Position numbers and translations under genes: made by a program
In this document: positions 17,208 through 25,299 of the stretch, piece by piece
How positions within the stretch are numbered: the first letter of the stretch is position 1
Layout of the letters: every line of letters begins with the position of its first letter
Source: Jeotgalibacillus soli
GTDB lineage: Bacteria > Bacillota > Bacilli > Bacillales > Jeotgalibacillaceae
Reading direction: 5' to 3'
Assembly: GCF_000829435.1 (NCBI RefSeq)
Contig: NZ_JXRP01000016.1
Location: forward strand, 16,538-80,537
Length of the DNA stretch: 64,000 nt
The notes under the pieces: generated by a model
The model's database searches: none
Told to the model about the DNA's origin: nothing
What the model saw: only the letters and a program-made list of their open reading frames with translations

Positions 17208-17837
17208 TTATACAAAAGTAACAACTTTATCGATGTCTAAGCGTCCGGATGGGCGAGCTTCTGTGGAAGCTTTTCCAATTGTAATCAGCATGATTGGTAC
17301 ATAGCGATCGGATACTTCGAACTCTTCTGCAAATTTAGTCGCATTGAAACCGCCAATCGGACAAGTATCCCAGCCTTTTGATTTTGCAGCCAGCATCAAT
17401 TGCATGGCTGCTAATGATGCATTTGTAAATGCGGCATCTCGAGCGAACTGCTCATTTTCATAAGCACCTTGAATTTGACCATTCAGCGCTACTTTGATTT
17501 CCTCTGACAAGCTGCCTGCTTCAACAGCTGGATCGAATACAGGATCAACATTTTCGTTTGCATGCAGGTCACCTAAAATGGCGACTACAGCTGAAGCATC
17601 AACGATCTGCTGTTGGTTATACGCGATTGGAAGCAAACGTTCTTGTGATTCTTTATTATGAAATACATTGAAATGCCAGTGTTGCAAATTCCAGGCTGAC
17701 GGTGCTTGACCTGCAAGCGCAAGTAATTCTACTAGCTCTTCACGTGAAATTTCTGCAGCTGCATCGTATTGCTTTGTTGCACGGCGATCTTGAAAAATAG
17801 ACATGAAGTTCTTATCTAAAGTTGAAATAGACATCAT
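17208..17837 (-). CDS. nitroreductase-family flavoprotein
   Basis: FMN-dependent NAD(P)H nitroreductase-like enzyme (about 209 aa). It shows the N-terminal RRATKQYD motif, the FMN-site segment APSAWNLQHWHF and the C-terminal GWDTCPIGGF. Closest in style to the MhqN/YodC/YdgI group of Bacillus quinone-detoxifying reductases. GGGGG lies 5 bases before the ATG at 17837; ATG 17834 is also possible. A perfect 15-bp inverted repeat about 50 bp upstream is a likely operator. Confidence 0.87.
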   Translation of the reverse strand: MMSISTLDKNFMSIFQDRRATKQYDAAAEISREELVELLALAGQAPSAWNLQHWHFNVFHNKESQERLLPIAYNQQQIVDASAVVAILGDLHANENVDPVFDPAVEAGSLSEEIKVALNGQIQGAYENEQFARDAAFTNASLAAMQLMLAAKSKGWDTCPIGGFNATKFAEEFEVSDRYVPIMLITIGKASTEARPSGRLDIDKVVTFV

Positions 17838-17887
17838 TAATTCCCCCAATGTAGCTACAAATTGTGTAGACTTTTATTTTGTATCGG

Positions 17888-17902
17888 TTATCTGTTAGAT
17901 AA
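17888..17902. promoter_or_regulatory. palindromic operator candidate
   Basis: TTATCTGTTAGATAA has perfect 6-bp arms around 3 bases, 51 bp upstream of the nitroreductase start. This fits a MarR/HxlR-type redox regulator (inference). Confidence 0.4.
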
Positions 17903-18116
17903 TTGTAATCAGTAAATACCTTAGTATAGTTTTATAAGAACGTCAAGAGATTGAATTTAGAACACAAAGAATGAAGGGGGACTAGGGTTATTTTTGCGAT
18001 AAGGGAGAAGGAGGTATCATCGAGGATACATTTACGACAGTAGCACTATAGCAGCAAATAAAGATAATTCCTTTTTGAAATCAGCATAATCAGTTATTCA
18101 AGGCATGATAAAAATG

Positions 18117-18147
18117 AATTAAGCCAGCCAATTCGGCTAGCTTAATT
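18117..18147 (-). terminator. terminator after the sspK-like gene
   Basis: AATTAAGCTAGCC pairs with GGCTGGCTTAATT (one G-U pair) around AATT-type loop bases, followed on the minus strand by TCATTTTT. It could act in both directions. The rest of 17838-18116 shows no gene. Confidence 0.65.
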
Positions 18148-18163
18148 GCTTTGCGTTCATCCA

Positions 18164-18325
18164 TCAATCTTCTGTAGTTCGATGATTTGAAGCTTCCATG
18201 CGTTCCTGAGGTCGTGTATTCGTTGTGCCATTTGCCCGTTTAGAAGCAAATTCAGCCTTTGCTCGTCCTTCACCGGCTTCTCCGTTAATGCTGTTTTTGG
18301 GGAAATTTTTAGCTTTATTTCTCAT
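18164..18325 (-). CDS. sspK: small acid-soluble spore protein K-like (SspK)
   Basis: A 53-residue basic, Cys-free protein that follows the SspK pattern: MRNK...FP at the start, a central GEGRAKAEFASKRANG and the ending RPQERMEAS. Minor small acid-soluble spore proteins of this type are made in the forespore. GGAGGA lies 5 bases before the ATG, and a terminator follows the stop. The tail NHRTTED is longer than I remember for SspK. Confidence 0.82.
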   Translation of the reverse strand: MRNKAKNFPKNSINGEAGEGRAKAEFASKRANGTTNTRPQERMEASNHRTTED

Positions 18326-18495
18326 CTTTTTCCTCCATACAAATAGTCAAATACGCGTTTCCGCGTATCCGTAGTATGGGTAAAAGAAACAAAAGTATGA
18401 TGGCACAGTTTTTATAAGTGATGGAAATAACCGGATAGAATAAAAGAGAAAAAAGCGCGGTAGCGATATCCAAGCTTTTTATAAAAGTGACAATA

Positions 18496-19035
18496 TTATT
18501 TACGATTAAAGAAATCTTTAAGTTTGGACAACTGTTCCGTATCTTTGAGGATATCCCCCGGTCTTTTCGCTTGGCCAATAAAATAGTTTTTAAAGTCCAT
18601 GTCGACAAATTCAAAAATGAGACGAAACTGCAGGATAAGTGGAAGGCCTTTAAGCATAACTTGTTCTCCGCCGCAAATGATTACATAGGCCGGTTTGTTT
18701 TTTAACCTTTCTTTAAATTTTAAGTCAGGTTCACGCAGTCTTTGAGACCAGCGATCAATAAATGTTTTCATATGTCCGCTCATTCCATACCAATAGACGG
18801 GCGTTGCAAAGATCACTGCATCGGCTCTTAGCATTTGCTCGATTAATGCACGATGGTCATCATCGACCGGATCAAAGCCTCTAGGCTCATGCCGCTGATC
18901 CACAATTTGATGAATACGATGATTACGTAAATGCATCCATTCAACATCACCAGGATAAAACGAAGCAGCCGCTTTAGCCAATGTTTCGGTATTGCCATCG
19001 TTTCGTGAACTTCCACAAATAATTAATAGAGACAA
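18496..19035 (-). CDS. NADPH-dependent FMN reductase / flavodoxin-like protein
   Basis: Flavodoxin-fold oxidoreductase (179 aa from the chosen start). The FMN phosphate loop is CGSSRNDGNTETLA at the N terminus, and TPVYWYGMSGHMKTFIDR near the middle is the standard NAD(P)H:FMN reductase segment. The start is TTG at 19035 with AAGGAG 6 bases upstream; longer in-frame starts lack a ribosome-binding site. It is divergent from the aldo-keto reductase gene at 19173. Confidence 0.82.
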   Translation of the reverse strand: MSLLIICGSSRNDGNTETLAKAAASFYPGDVEWMHLRNHRIHQIVDQRHEPRGFDPVDDDHRALIEQMLRADAVIFATPVYWYGMSGHMKTFIDRWSQRLREPDLKFKERLKNKPAYVIICGGEQVMLKGLPLILQFRLIFEFVDMDFKNYFIGQAKRPGDILKDTEQLSKLKDFFNRK

Positions 19036-19172
19036 TTGGATCTCCTTCTTTCTCCAAAAAAACGATTGATGGTGAATACAAGGGTAAGAAAGGGAAGAAA
19101 ACAATCAATATGTTCGTATTTTATGGCAGGACCTTGTAAAATATGTATAAAAAATAAAAGGAGGAAATAACC

Positions 19173-20003
19173 TTGATTTCCAATTTACAAGGACGTATAC
19201 CTTTACATAATGGAGTTGAAATGCCCCAAATTGGACTGGGCGTGTACAAGATGAGTAACTCACAGGAAACCATTAACGCCATAACAGCGGCATTAGCTAA
19301 TGGCTATCGGGCAATTGATACAGCTTCTTTTTATCAAAATGAAGTAGAAACGGGCATTGCTGTTAAAGAATCTGGCATTTCAAGGGAAGAGCTATTTATA
19401 ACGACAAAGGTATGGAATACGGATCAGGGTTATGATACAACGTTAAAATCATTTGACGGCAGCCTGCAAAAGCTGGGTATGGACTATGTGGATCTTTATT
19501 TGATTCACTGGCCTGTAAAGGAAAAATATAAAGAAACGTGGAAGGCAATGGAAAGATTGTACGCAGAAGGACTTGTAAAAGCGATCGGTGTCAGCAATTT
19601 TCATATTCCACATTTGAAGGACTTATTAAACGATGCCAATGAAAAGCCTGTTATTAACCAAATCGAGCTTCATCCCCGATTAACGCAAGAACACATTCGA
19701 TCTTTCTGCGATGAAAATGGGATTACAGTAGAATCCTGGTCACCTCTTGCTAGAGGAAGCTTATTATCTGAGCCGACAATTAATCATATTGCGAAAAAAC
19801 ATAATAAATCAGCAGCACAGGTTATACTGCGCTGGCATCTGCAGCATGACCTTGTCATTATTCCAAAATCGGTAAGTGAAAAACGCATTATTGAAAACGC
19901 AGATCTATTTGATTTTTCCTTATCGCTAGAAGACATGAGATTGATCGATCAATTGAATATGAACGAACGTGTCGGCACGAATCCAGACACATTTGAATCA
20001 TAA
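19173..20003 (+). CDS. aldo/keto reductase
   Basis: NADPH-dependent aldo-keto reductase (276 aa), similar to Bacillus YtbE/YvgN. The catalytic Asp-Tyr-Lys-His set can be traced: AIDTASFYQNE (Asp and Tyr), TTKVWN (Lys) and LYLIHWP (His). The C-terminal cofactor segment is VIIPKSVSEKRI. The start is TTG with AAGGAGG upstream. Probable substrates are small aldehydes such as methylglyoxal (family knowledge). Confidence 0.92.
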   Translation: MISNLQGRIPLHNGVEMPQIGLGVYKMSNSQETINAITAALANGYRAIDTASFYQNEVETGIAVKESGISREELFITTKVWNTDQGYDTTLKSFDGSLQKLGMDYVDLYLIHWPVKEKYKETWKAMERLYAEGLVKAIGVSNFHIPHLKDLLNDANEKPVINQIELHPRLTQEHIRSFCDENGITVESWSPLARGSLLSEPTINHIAKKHNKSAAQVILRWHLQHDLVIIPKSVSEKRIIENADLFDFSLSLEDMRLIDQLNMNERVGTNPDTFES

Positions 20004-20012
20004 GCATAAGGC

Positions 20013-20051
20013 AAAAAAGCTATCATCTTTAAAAAGATGATAGCTTTTTTT
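20013..20051. terminator. strong terminator
   Basis: An 18-bp perfect stem (AAAAAAGCTATCATCTTT and its complement) with a 2-base spacer and a T tract. Confidence 0.92.
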
Positions 20052-20206
20052 GGATTTTAGCCATCTAAAATCTTCCATTAAAGATATTTCAATTCTGAAT
20101 TTTCCGTTTAATATTGCTGAGAGAGGATATTATATAAAAGAATGTCTCATCTACAGTGCGTAGCAGGAGACGTGAAACGATAAAAACCAAAAGGAGAGAT
20201 GTAGAA

Positions 20207-20824
20207 ATGTCAAAGCTTAAATTAGCCATTATTTATTACAGCTCCACCGGTACGAATTACACATTGGCGCAATGGGCGGAACAGGCTGCCAAAGAGCAAG
20301 ATGCAGAAGTTAAGCTGCTAAAAATAGAAGAAACAGCACCAATAGAGGCCATCTCCTCTAATCCTGCTTGGGAAAAGCATTATGAAGAAACAAAGGAAGT
20401 TCCGACTGTGACACTTAATGATCTGGAGTGGGCAGATGCTTATATTTTCAGTGTCCCTACTCGTTTTGGTAATGTCCCAGCACAGGTGAAGCAGTTCATG
20501 GATACAGCAGGCGGACTTTGGTTCAACGGAAAACTTGTTAATAAAGTCGTCAGTGCGATGAGTTCTGCACAAAATCCGCATGGAGGCCAGGAAGCAACTG
20601 TGCAAGCGATCTATACGACGATGATGCACTGGGGTGCGATCATTGCAGCACCTGGATATGCAGATCCTGTTACATTCACCTCTGGAGGAAATCCATATGG
20701 TACGAGTGTGACTGTTGATCAAGAAGGGAATATGCAAGAAGATGTAGAGGGTGCGGTGAAATTCCAGGCGAAACGCACGGTTCAAATAGCTGGCTGGGTT
20801 AAAGCAGGTTTAGCAAGCGAATAG
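20207..20824 (+). CDS. WrbA-like NAD(P)H:quinone oxidoreductase
   Basis: Flavodoxin-like protein (205 aa) of the WrbA family. It has the FMN loop YYSSTGTNYTLA, the middle segment PTRFGNVPAQVKQFMDTAGGLW and the C-terminal GGNPYGTS. WrbA enzymes reduce quinones by two electrons. AAGGAGAG lies 9 bases before ATG 20207; a longer in-frame start at 20156 lacks support. A terminator follows. Confidence 0.92.
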   Translation: MSKLKLAIIYYSSTGTNYTLAQWAEQAAKEQDAEVKLLKIEETAPIEAISSNPAWEKHYEETKEVPTVTLNDLEWADAYIFSVPTRFGNVPAQVKQFMDTAGGLWFNGKLVNKVVSAMSSAQNPHGGQEATVQAIYTTMMHWGAIIAAPGYADPVTFTSGGNPYGTSVTVDQEGNMQEDVEGAVKFQAKRTVQIAGWVKAGLASE

Positions 20825-20841
20825 GGAGTTAATTTCTTAAT

Positions 20842-20880
20842 AAAGCACGGATGGCTTTTGAATAGTCTTCCGTGCTTTTT
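20842..20880 (+). terminator. terminator after wrbA-like gene
   Basis: AAAGCACGGA pairs with TTCCGTGCTTT, followed by T residues. Confidence 0.85.
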
Positions 20881-20883
20881 CTT

Positions 20884-21777
20884 TTATAAAAATCGTGGCG
20901 GCTGCTGGAGCTCTGGTGCTTGTGCTGTGACTGTTACACCAGTAAGCGGGTGCTGAAAGGTCAATTTAACGGCATGAAGCGCTTGATAAGAAAAGCCAGA
21001 TAATTTTTTCCCCCCATACAAAGCGTCTCCTATTAAAGGATAACCTAAATGTGCAAGATGGACGCGGATTTGATGAGTCCTGCCGGTATCTAAATGTAAT
21101 TCAAGCCAAGTAGCCTGAAGGGATTCTTTGTACGAGATTTTTTTATAATGGGTGATAGCTTTTTGTCCAGTTGGTGAAACGCGCTTTCGTGTCGCATGGT
21201 GTCGGTCATTGCCAATGGGTTTATCGATTGTACCAGAGGCCATTTTTACATTACCTTCAACGAATGCCCAATACGTGCGTTTTATAAGCCGCTGCTCCAG
21301 CATACGATCGAGCAGCGGCTTGATCGCAGAATGCTTGGCAAATAAAATCGCACCGGATGTATCGCGATCAAGTCTGTGAATGGGCTGAGCATAACCGCTA
21401 TGCCCTTTTTTGAGTAAGTAATCAACGACACCATTTACAAGAGTGCTATCGTTTAATGAATCATTTGGATGAGTGTCCATTCCAGCTGGCTTGTTAACAA
21501 TCAGAAGATGTTGGTCTTCATAAAGTGGATTGATTTGAAGATCAGAGGCCAGATAGGTTGGAAGTTCATCTGACAATGTGATGGAGAGAATATCTTCTTC
21601 TTTTAATTCCGTTTTCCAAGGAATGGGCTCTTCATTTAATGTGATTGCTTTTTCCATTCGCCATTGGTGAATGGTCTTTTTGGAAAATCTCCAATGGTCT
21701 TTTAGCGCTTGTTCAATGGTTGTGCCATCGAGTTGAGTTGTTATGGTAATCGTGTAAGTTGAAGAATGTTTTTGCAT
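20884..21777 (-). CDS. RluA-family pseudouridine synthase
   Basis: RNA pseudouridine synthase (297 aa) that isomerises uridines in ribosomal or transfer RNA. The RluA signature HRLDRDTSG with the catalytic Asp is near residue 130; an S4-like N-terminal region precedes it, and GRTHQIRVHLAHLGYPLIGD is the C-terminal family motif. AAGGAG lies 6 bases before the ATG at 21777, which I prefer to the in-frame start 8 codons upstream. Confidence 0.92.
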   Translation of the reverse strand: MQKHSSTYTITITTQLDGTTIEQALKDHWRFSKKTIHQWRMEKAITLNEEPIPWKTELKEEDILSITLSDELPTYLASDLQINPLYEDQHLLIVNKPAGMDTHPNDSLNDSTLVNGVVDYLLKKGHSGYAQPIHRLDRDTSGAILFAKHSAIKPLLDRMLEQRLIKRTYWAFVEGNVKMASGTIDKPIGNDRHHATRKRVSPTGQKAITHYKKISYKESLQATWLELHLDTGRTHQIRVHLAHLGYPLIGDALYGGKKLSGFSYQALHAVKLTFQHPLTGVTVTAQAPELQQPPRFL

Positions 21778-21935
21778 TGTTTTCTCCTTTTTTAGTGTCA
21801 CTCATAGTTTACTTCAAATGAATATAAAACAGTGTAAAAAGTATCAATATGTCAAGGGAAAGCAGTGGAATGAGAGACATTTGATAAAAAGCGTCGATTT
21901 TAATTAGAATTAGATAAATTTTCACGAATAATCAT

Positions 21936-21963
21936 ATATTCAGATGAATTTCAGGATGAATAT
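21936..21963. promoter_or_regulatory. inverted repeat upstream of the peptide gene
   Basis: ATATTCA and TGAATAT are separated by 14 bases, about 180 bp before the secreted-peptide ORF. A possible regulator site. The rest of 21802-22141 shows no further gene. Confidence 0.3.
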
Positions 21964-22141
21964 GACTGAATTTTCTCAATACACTTACAAAGAATTTATC
22001 TGTATGATTGTAATCAAGGAACAGCTAGTGGATAAGGGCTAGGAGCCGTATAGTCTGTAATCTAGTCTCGTTGATTCTTAAGACCTAGTTTTCATGTTGT
22101 TATTACTGAGCATTGAAGCAAATATGAAGGGAGTTGAGAAG

Positions 22142-22279
22142 GTGAAAAAAATGAAGAAAATTTTACTTACTTCTTGCATTCTAACAGCGTTAATGGTGCC
22201 ATTCGCTGGATCCGTTGGCGCAGAATCAAACCCTGATTATATCACGAGAATGCCAAAAGCGATCGAAGCAGCTTATTAA
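22142..22279 (+). CDS. secreted signalling peptide precursor, NprX/Phr-like
   Basis: A 45-residue precursor: Lys-rich N terminus (MKKMKKILL), hydrophobic core, an AxA-type signal peptidase site (SVGA before Glu) and a short exported tail containing SNPDYIT and then RMPKAIEAAY. The SxPD heptapeptide pattern resembles the mature NprX signal SKPDIVG (known). The start is GTG 22142 with AAGGGAG 8 bases upstream, or ATG 22151. It is convergent with an NprR-like receptor gene whose stop is 74 bases away, with a shared terminator between them. Maturation and receptor pairing are inferred. Confidence 0.7.
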   Translation: MKKMKKILLTSCILTALMVPFAGSVGAESNPDYITRMPKAIEAAY

Positions 22280-22315
22280 TTTGTTTGTTTAACCTACCCT
22301 ATTAAATAAATGTTT

Positions 22316-22354
22316 AGCCATGGAATCCCCTGACCCGGTTCCATGGCTCTTTTT
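22316..22354. terminator. terminator between peptide and receptor genes
   Basis: AGCCATGGAA pairs with TTCCATGGCT, followed by CTTTTT in the direction of the peptide gene. It ends at the receptor stop codon. Confidence 0.88.
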
Positions 22355-23648
22355 ATGTTTCAGTTAACTTTAAAAGGTACTGGCTTGATAACTTGTACTT
22401 CCGGTTACGATAAAAATATTCCCCAAGCTCTTTATATTTTTTCTTTAAAAATTCCTTTTCTTCCATTGATTGATAGTGTGGGATGACGATCTCTTGCAAA
22501 TAGTTAATATAGTTCATTTCATCATCAAGATCATCAGGAAAAGCTTTATGGTTTAGCTTATACCAGGCTAATTGCATTTCAATCTTGCTTTTTTTAGTTA
22601 ACCAAGTATATTGCTGCAGTTTGTTTAATTGAGTTTTTGCATCTTCATAGTTTCCTTCTTCAATCAAAATATCAATTAAGTAAAGAGTCGTATCAGCAAT
22701 CTTTGGATCATTCTCTTCACGAAACGATAGGCTATTTAAATAGGCTTCTTTTGCCAATGGCTTGTTATTCAAAAATCCATAGTTAAAAGCTAAATTATGT
22801 AAAGCCAATGCGCGAATGGTATTTAATCCTAAACTGTCTCCTAATTTATATATATTCTTAAATACTTTTTCAGCAGCATGATAATTACCGCTTCTGGTAT
22901 AGCTTATTCCGATAATCATTTTACAATCGATGCTCTTTAAGTAGAGGAGCTCTGAATCAAAAATTGTTAATGCTTGATTCGCATAAAAAATAGCCATTAC
23001 CGAATTCTTTAGATGGCTATATGTTAAGGCTAAATGAAGCATCAAATGAGGATTCTTTTTTTGTAAATACTCCATGCTATCTTCGGCTTTTAATAACATT
23101 TCTAGACTTTTAGAGTAATCTTGCTTAATACCGTAGTAAATTCCAGCATAATTATAAAATTGCAGCTGTTTTTCTTGATTAAACTGGTCTACTATATTGG
23201 ATAATTCCTCAAATATTAAGGCAGCCTCATCCATTTTGTACGTTACTAAACGATGATAAAAAGTTAATAAGCGAAATTGGTGAAAAAATTCAGGTTCTTG
23301 TTGGAAATAGTCTTCAAATTTATTGAGCTCTTGATAAAGTTCTTCTGCTTTTGGGTAATTAACATTATCAAAGGCTTGTCTGCATTCGTATAACGTGATT
23401 TTTAAATGATCAAAATCAAGCTTTAGATCAGAGTTGGTCGTGACACCCAAGCGTTCGTATAAGTGGTCAATTATTTCAGGGTTTGGAATAACCTTTCCGG
23501 TTTCAATTTTACTTAAATACGTGACGGAACAAATCCCTTCACATACCTGCTCCTGAGTTAGATGCTTTTTTTTTCGCATAAAGCGAATGTAAGCTCCAAT
23601 CGCTCTTGCTTCTCTTAGAGATAGGCTTGTTTGGTTAAACACGAGCAT
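22353..23648 (-). CDS. RNPP-family regulator, NprR-like (HTH + TPR)
   Basis: 431-aa transcription factor of the Rap-NprR-PlcR-PrgX type. Residues about 15-70 are an XRE helix-turn-helix (IGAYIRFMRKKKHLTQEQ...YLSKIETGKVIP). The rest is a helical array of about nine tetratricopeptide repeats, for example YHAAEKVFKNIYKLGDSLG and YEDAKTQLNKLQQ. The length is close to NprR (about 423 aa, known), longer than PlcR, and includes a DNA-binding domain that Rap proteins lack. The TPRs should bind a re-imported oligopeptide; the candidate is encoded convergently at 22142. The target genes cannot be seen here. Confidence 0.85.
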   Translation of the reverse strand: MLVFNQTSLSLREARAIGAYIRFMRKKKHLTQEQVCEGICSVTYLSKIETGKVIPNPEIIDHLYERLGVTTNSDLKLDFDHLKITLYECRQAFDNVNYPKAEELYQELNKFEDYFQQEPEFFHQFRLLTFYHRLVTYKMDEAALIFEELSNIVDQFNQEKQLQFYNYAGIYYGIKQDYSKSLEMLLKAEDSMEYLQKKNPHLMLHLALTYSHLKNSVMAIFYANQALTIFDSELLYLKSIDCKMIIGISYTRSGNYHAAEKVFKNIYKLGDSLGLNTIRALALHNLAFNYGFLNNKPLAKEAYLNSLSFREENDPKIADTTLYLIDILIEEGNYEDAKTQLNKLQQYTWLTKKSKIEMQLAWYKLNHKAFPDDLDDEMNYINYLQEIVIPHYQSMEEKEFLKKKYKELGEYFYRNRKYKLSSQYLLKLTET

Positions 23649-23699
23649 TCCCCACTTCCGAAAATCCTTTATAGTATGATTTTACCATGAATAAAACAG

Positions 23700-23736
23700 A
23701 AAAAAACCCCTCCTTATTACTAAAGAGAGGATGTTT
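23700..23736 (-). terminator. possible terminator after the thioredoxin-like gene
   Basis: An imperfect C/T- and G/A-rich stem on the minus strand is followed by seven T. The pairing is weak. Confidence 0.4.
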
Positions 23737-23768
23737 AAAAGCTCAGATAGATTTTAGTATATACTGTG

Positions 23769-24248
23769 TTACTGATTTGTTCTAAGGGAGAATTCGTTGA
23801 AGAAGGCTGAATACGTATCTTCAGGTGCCGCTCCTACAACACGCTGAACCTCTTCTCCATTTTCGTAATAAATAACTGTTGGTGTTGATTCGATTGAGAA
23901 TTGATTCCACCCATTTTCAAATTCTAGCAGGTTGAACTTAACCATTTCGACATCCATATCCTCAGCTAAAGGTGAAAGGATTGGTGTTGTTTGACGGCAA
24001 TATTGACATGTAGGGCTGAAAAAATAAACTGTAGTCGGTTCGCCGCTTTCAATTTTTTCTGTCAGAGCGTCAGGAGTAATTTGATTTTGATAATTAGGAT
24101 CATCTAATAGCTCAATCGTTGAAGCCTCCAGTGAATCTTTTCCATATGGATTTCCTTCAGTTTGAGAAGATTGCTGCATTTGCGTAATGATGGCAATGGC
24201 TGCAAAAATGACAATAATAATGGATCCGAATATAATGACTTTTTTCAT
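23769..24248 (-). CDS. membrane-anchored thioredoxin-like protein
   Basis: Thioredoxin-fold protein (159 aa) with an N-terminal signal anchor (VIIFGSIIIVIFAAIAIIT) and the redox motif CQYC at about residue 84 in FFSPTCQYCRQTTP; the cis-Pro is in STPTVIYY. It acts outside the membrane and is probably re-oxidised or reduced through the adjacent BdbC-like quinone oxidoreductase. Its ATG overlaps the bdbC stop (ATGA), implying translational coupling. The role resembles BdbA/BdbD-type thiol oxidation (inference). Confidence 0.87.
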   Translation of the reverse strand: MKKVIIFGSIIIVIFAAIAIITQMQQSSQTEGNPYGKDSLEASTIELLDDPNYQNQITPDALTEKIESGEPTTVYFFSPTCQYCRQTTPILSPLAEDMDVEMVKFNLLEFENGWNQFSIESTPTVIYYENGEEVQRVVGAAPEDTYSAFFNEFSLRTNQ

Positions 24249-24676
24249 TTCGTTGATGCTCCCTTCGATTGCTTTAAAATCCAAATACTGATCGTGAAGA
24301 TGATGGTGAATGCAACAAGTGCTAAAAATGGAATGGTAATAAAGCCAAGCCAATTAATATATTGTCCTGTACAAGGGACACGACCGCAAGCTGGAGCGCT
24401 GCTTGACATAAAATCTAATTTTTGAATACTGTAATGATAGATTGAAATGAGTCCGCCAAAACCTGACAGCAGGGCTGAATAAAGAGCAGCCTTGGCATCC
24501 TTTTTAATAATTGCAGCAGCAAGAAGAATAACAAGTGGATACATAAAGATCCGCTGGTACCAACAAAGCTCGCATGGCTCATACCCTCTTATTTCCGAGA
24601 AGTATAGTGATCCCATCGTGGCGATTAGCGATGTTGCCCATATCACGAACAAGCCATTCTCGATTTTTTTGGTCAT
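24245..24676 (-). CDS. bdbC: disulfide oxidoreductase BdbC (DsbB family)
   Basis: DsbB-type integral membrane protein (143 aa) with four helices. The two Cys pairs are present: CELC in the first loop (GYEPCELCWYQR) and Cys-Cys in the second loop (APACGRVPCTGQYI). It re-oxidises an extracytoplasmic thiol oxidase and passes electrons to quinone. It is the first gene of a two-gene operon with the thioredoxin-like protein. Confidence 0.92.
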   Translation of the reverse strand: MTKKIENGLFVIWATSLIATMGSLYFSEIRGYEPCELCWYQRIFMYPLVILLAAAIIKKDAKAALYSALLSGFGGLISIYHYSIQKLDFMSSSAPACGRVPCTGQYINWLGFITIPFLALVAFTIIFTISIWILKQSKGASTK

Positions 24677-24974
24677 AAATTTGTCCTCATTTCTTGATTA
24701 TTCTAAAGCATTATAAAGTCTTACTATAAAAATTGTAAAATTAAAGCCATTAGAAAACAAGCAACTATTTTAATTGATTGTTTCGCAAGCGTTTGCATTA
24801 TGTCGGTTTTTGGGCAGTTGGTCCATATTACGGGAAATATTTGTAGAATATAATGGAAAGTTAATATGGATGAATAATCGTTAGAAAAGAATAGCCTTAT
24901 TAAGATCAAAAATCAAATCAGTTTTTTTTGATCATTTTTTAAAAATAGAGGATGTTCTACCCCAATTTATTTTT

Positions 24975-25160
24975 TTGCTTTGTTAAACGAGTCTGTTGAT
25001 TTCCACTGCAGACGCTCGTTTTCCGCGGGGCGGGTGGTGAGCCTCTCCGATGCAAATGCACCTGCTTGAGTATCACCTGTCCCGCTTTAACCCGCAGGAG
25101 TCTCACGTATCCGTTCCAATCAACGCAGTGCAAAAATCAACAATGGACTTTAACATAGCT
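24975..25160. repeat. GC-rich Bacillaceae intergenic repeat, long copy
   Basis: Within the 623-bp region 24677-25299, which has no gene, a GC-rich block (CCGCGGGGCGGGTGGTGAGCC..., CCCGCAGGAGTCTCACG) is bounded by TTGATTTCC and GGAACGGA...AATCAA-type ends. Its right margin AAAAATCAACAATGGACTTTAACATAGCT recurs inverted at 36638-36666. It resembles a repeat I have seen between genes in many Bacillus genomes (memory, not checked). Confidence 0.6.
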
Positions 25161-25299
25161 TATTTATTGAATTGATTAATTTTATTCTGTACGTTTCATC
25201 ATAGGATTATAAGGGGAATCAGGATATAATAATGGGTACATAGCATATGCATCCATAGTGCTATTTTTTGCAGGATTTGTTGTGAAGGGGTGAGGTATA

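Noticed and set aside
18315..18614. 99-codon minus-strand frame before the FMN reductase end
   Set aside because: It overlaps the reductase coding end and the sspK-like promoter region, and has no ribosome-binding site.
24784..24798. cre-like sequence on the minus strand
   Set aside because: One consensus position is wrong and it lies over 100 bp from the nearest start (bdbC) with no clear promoter.
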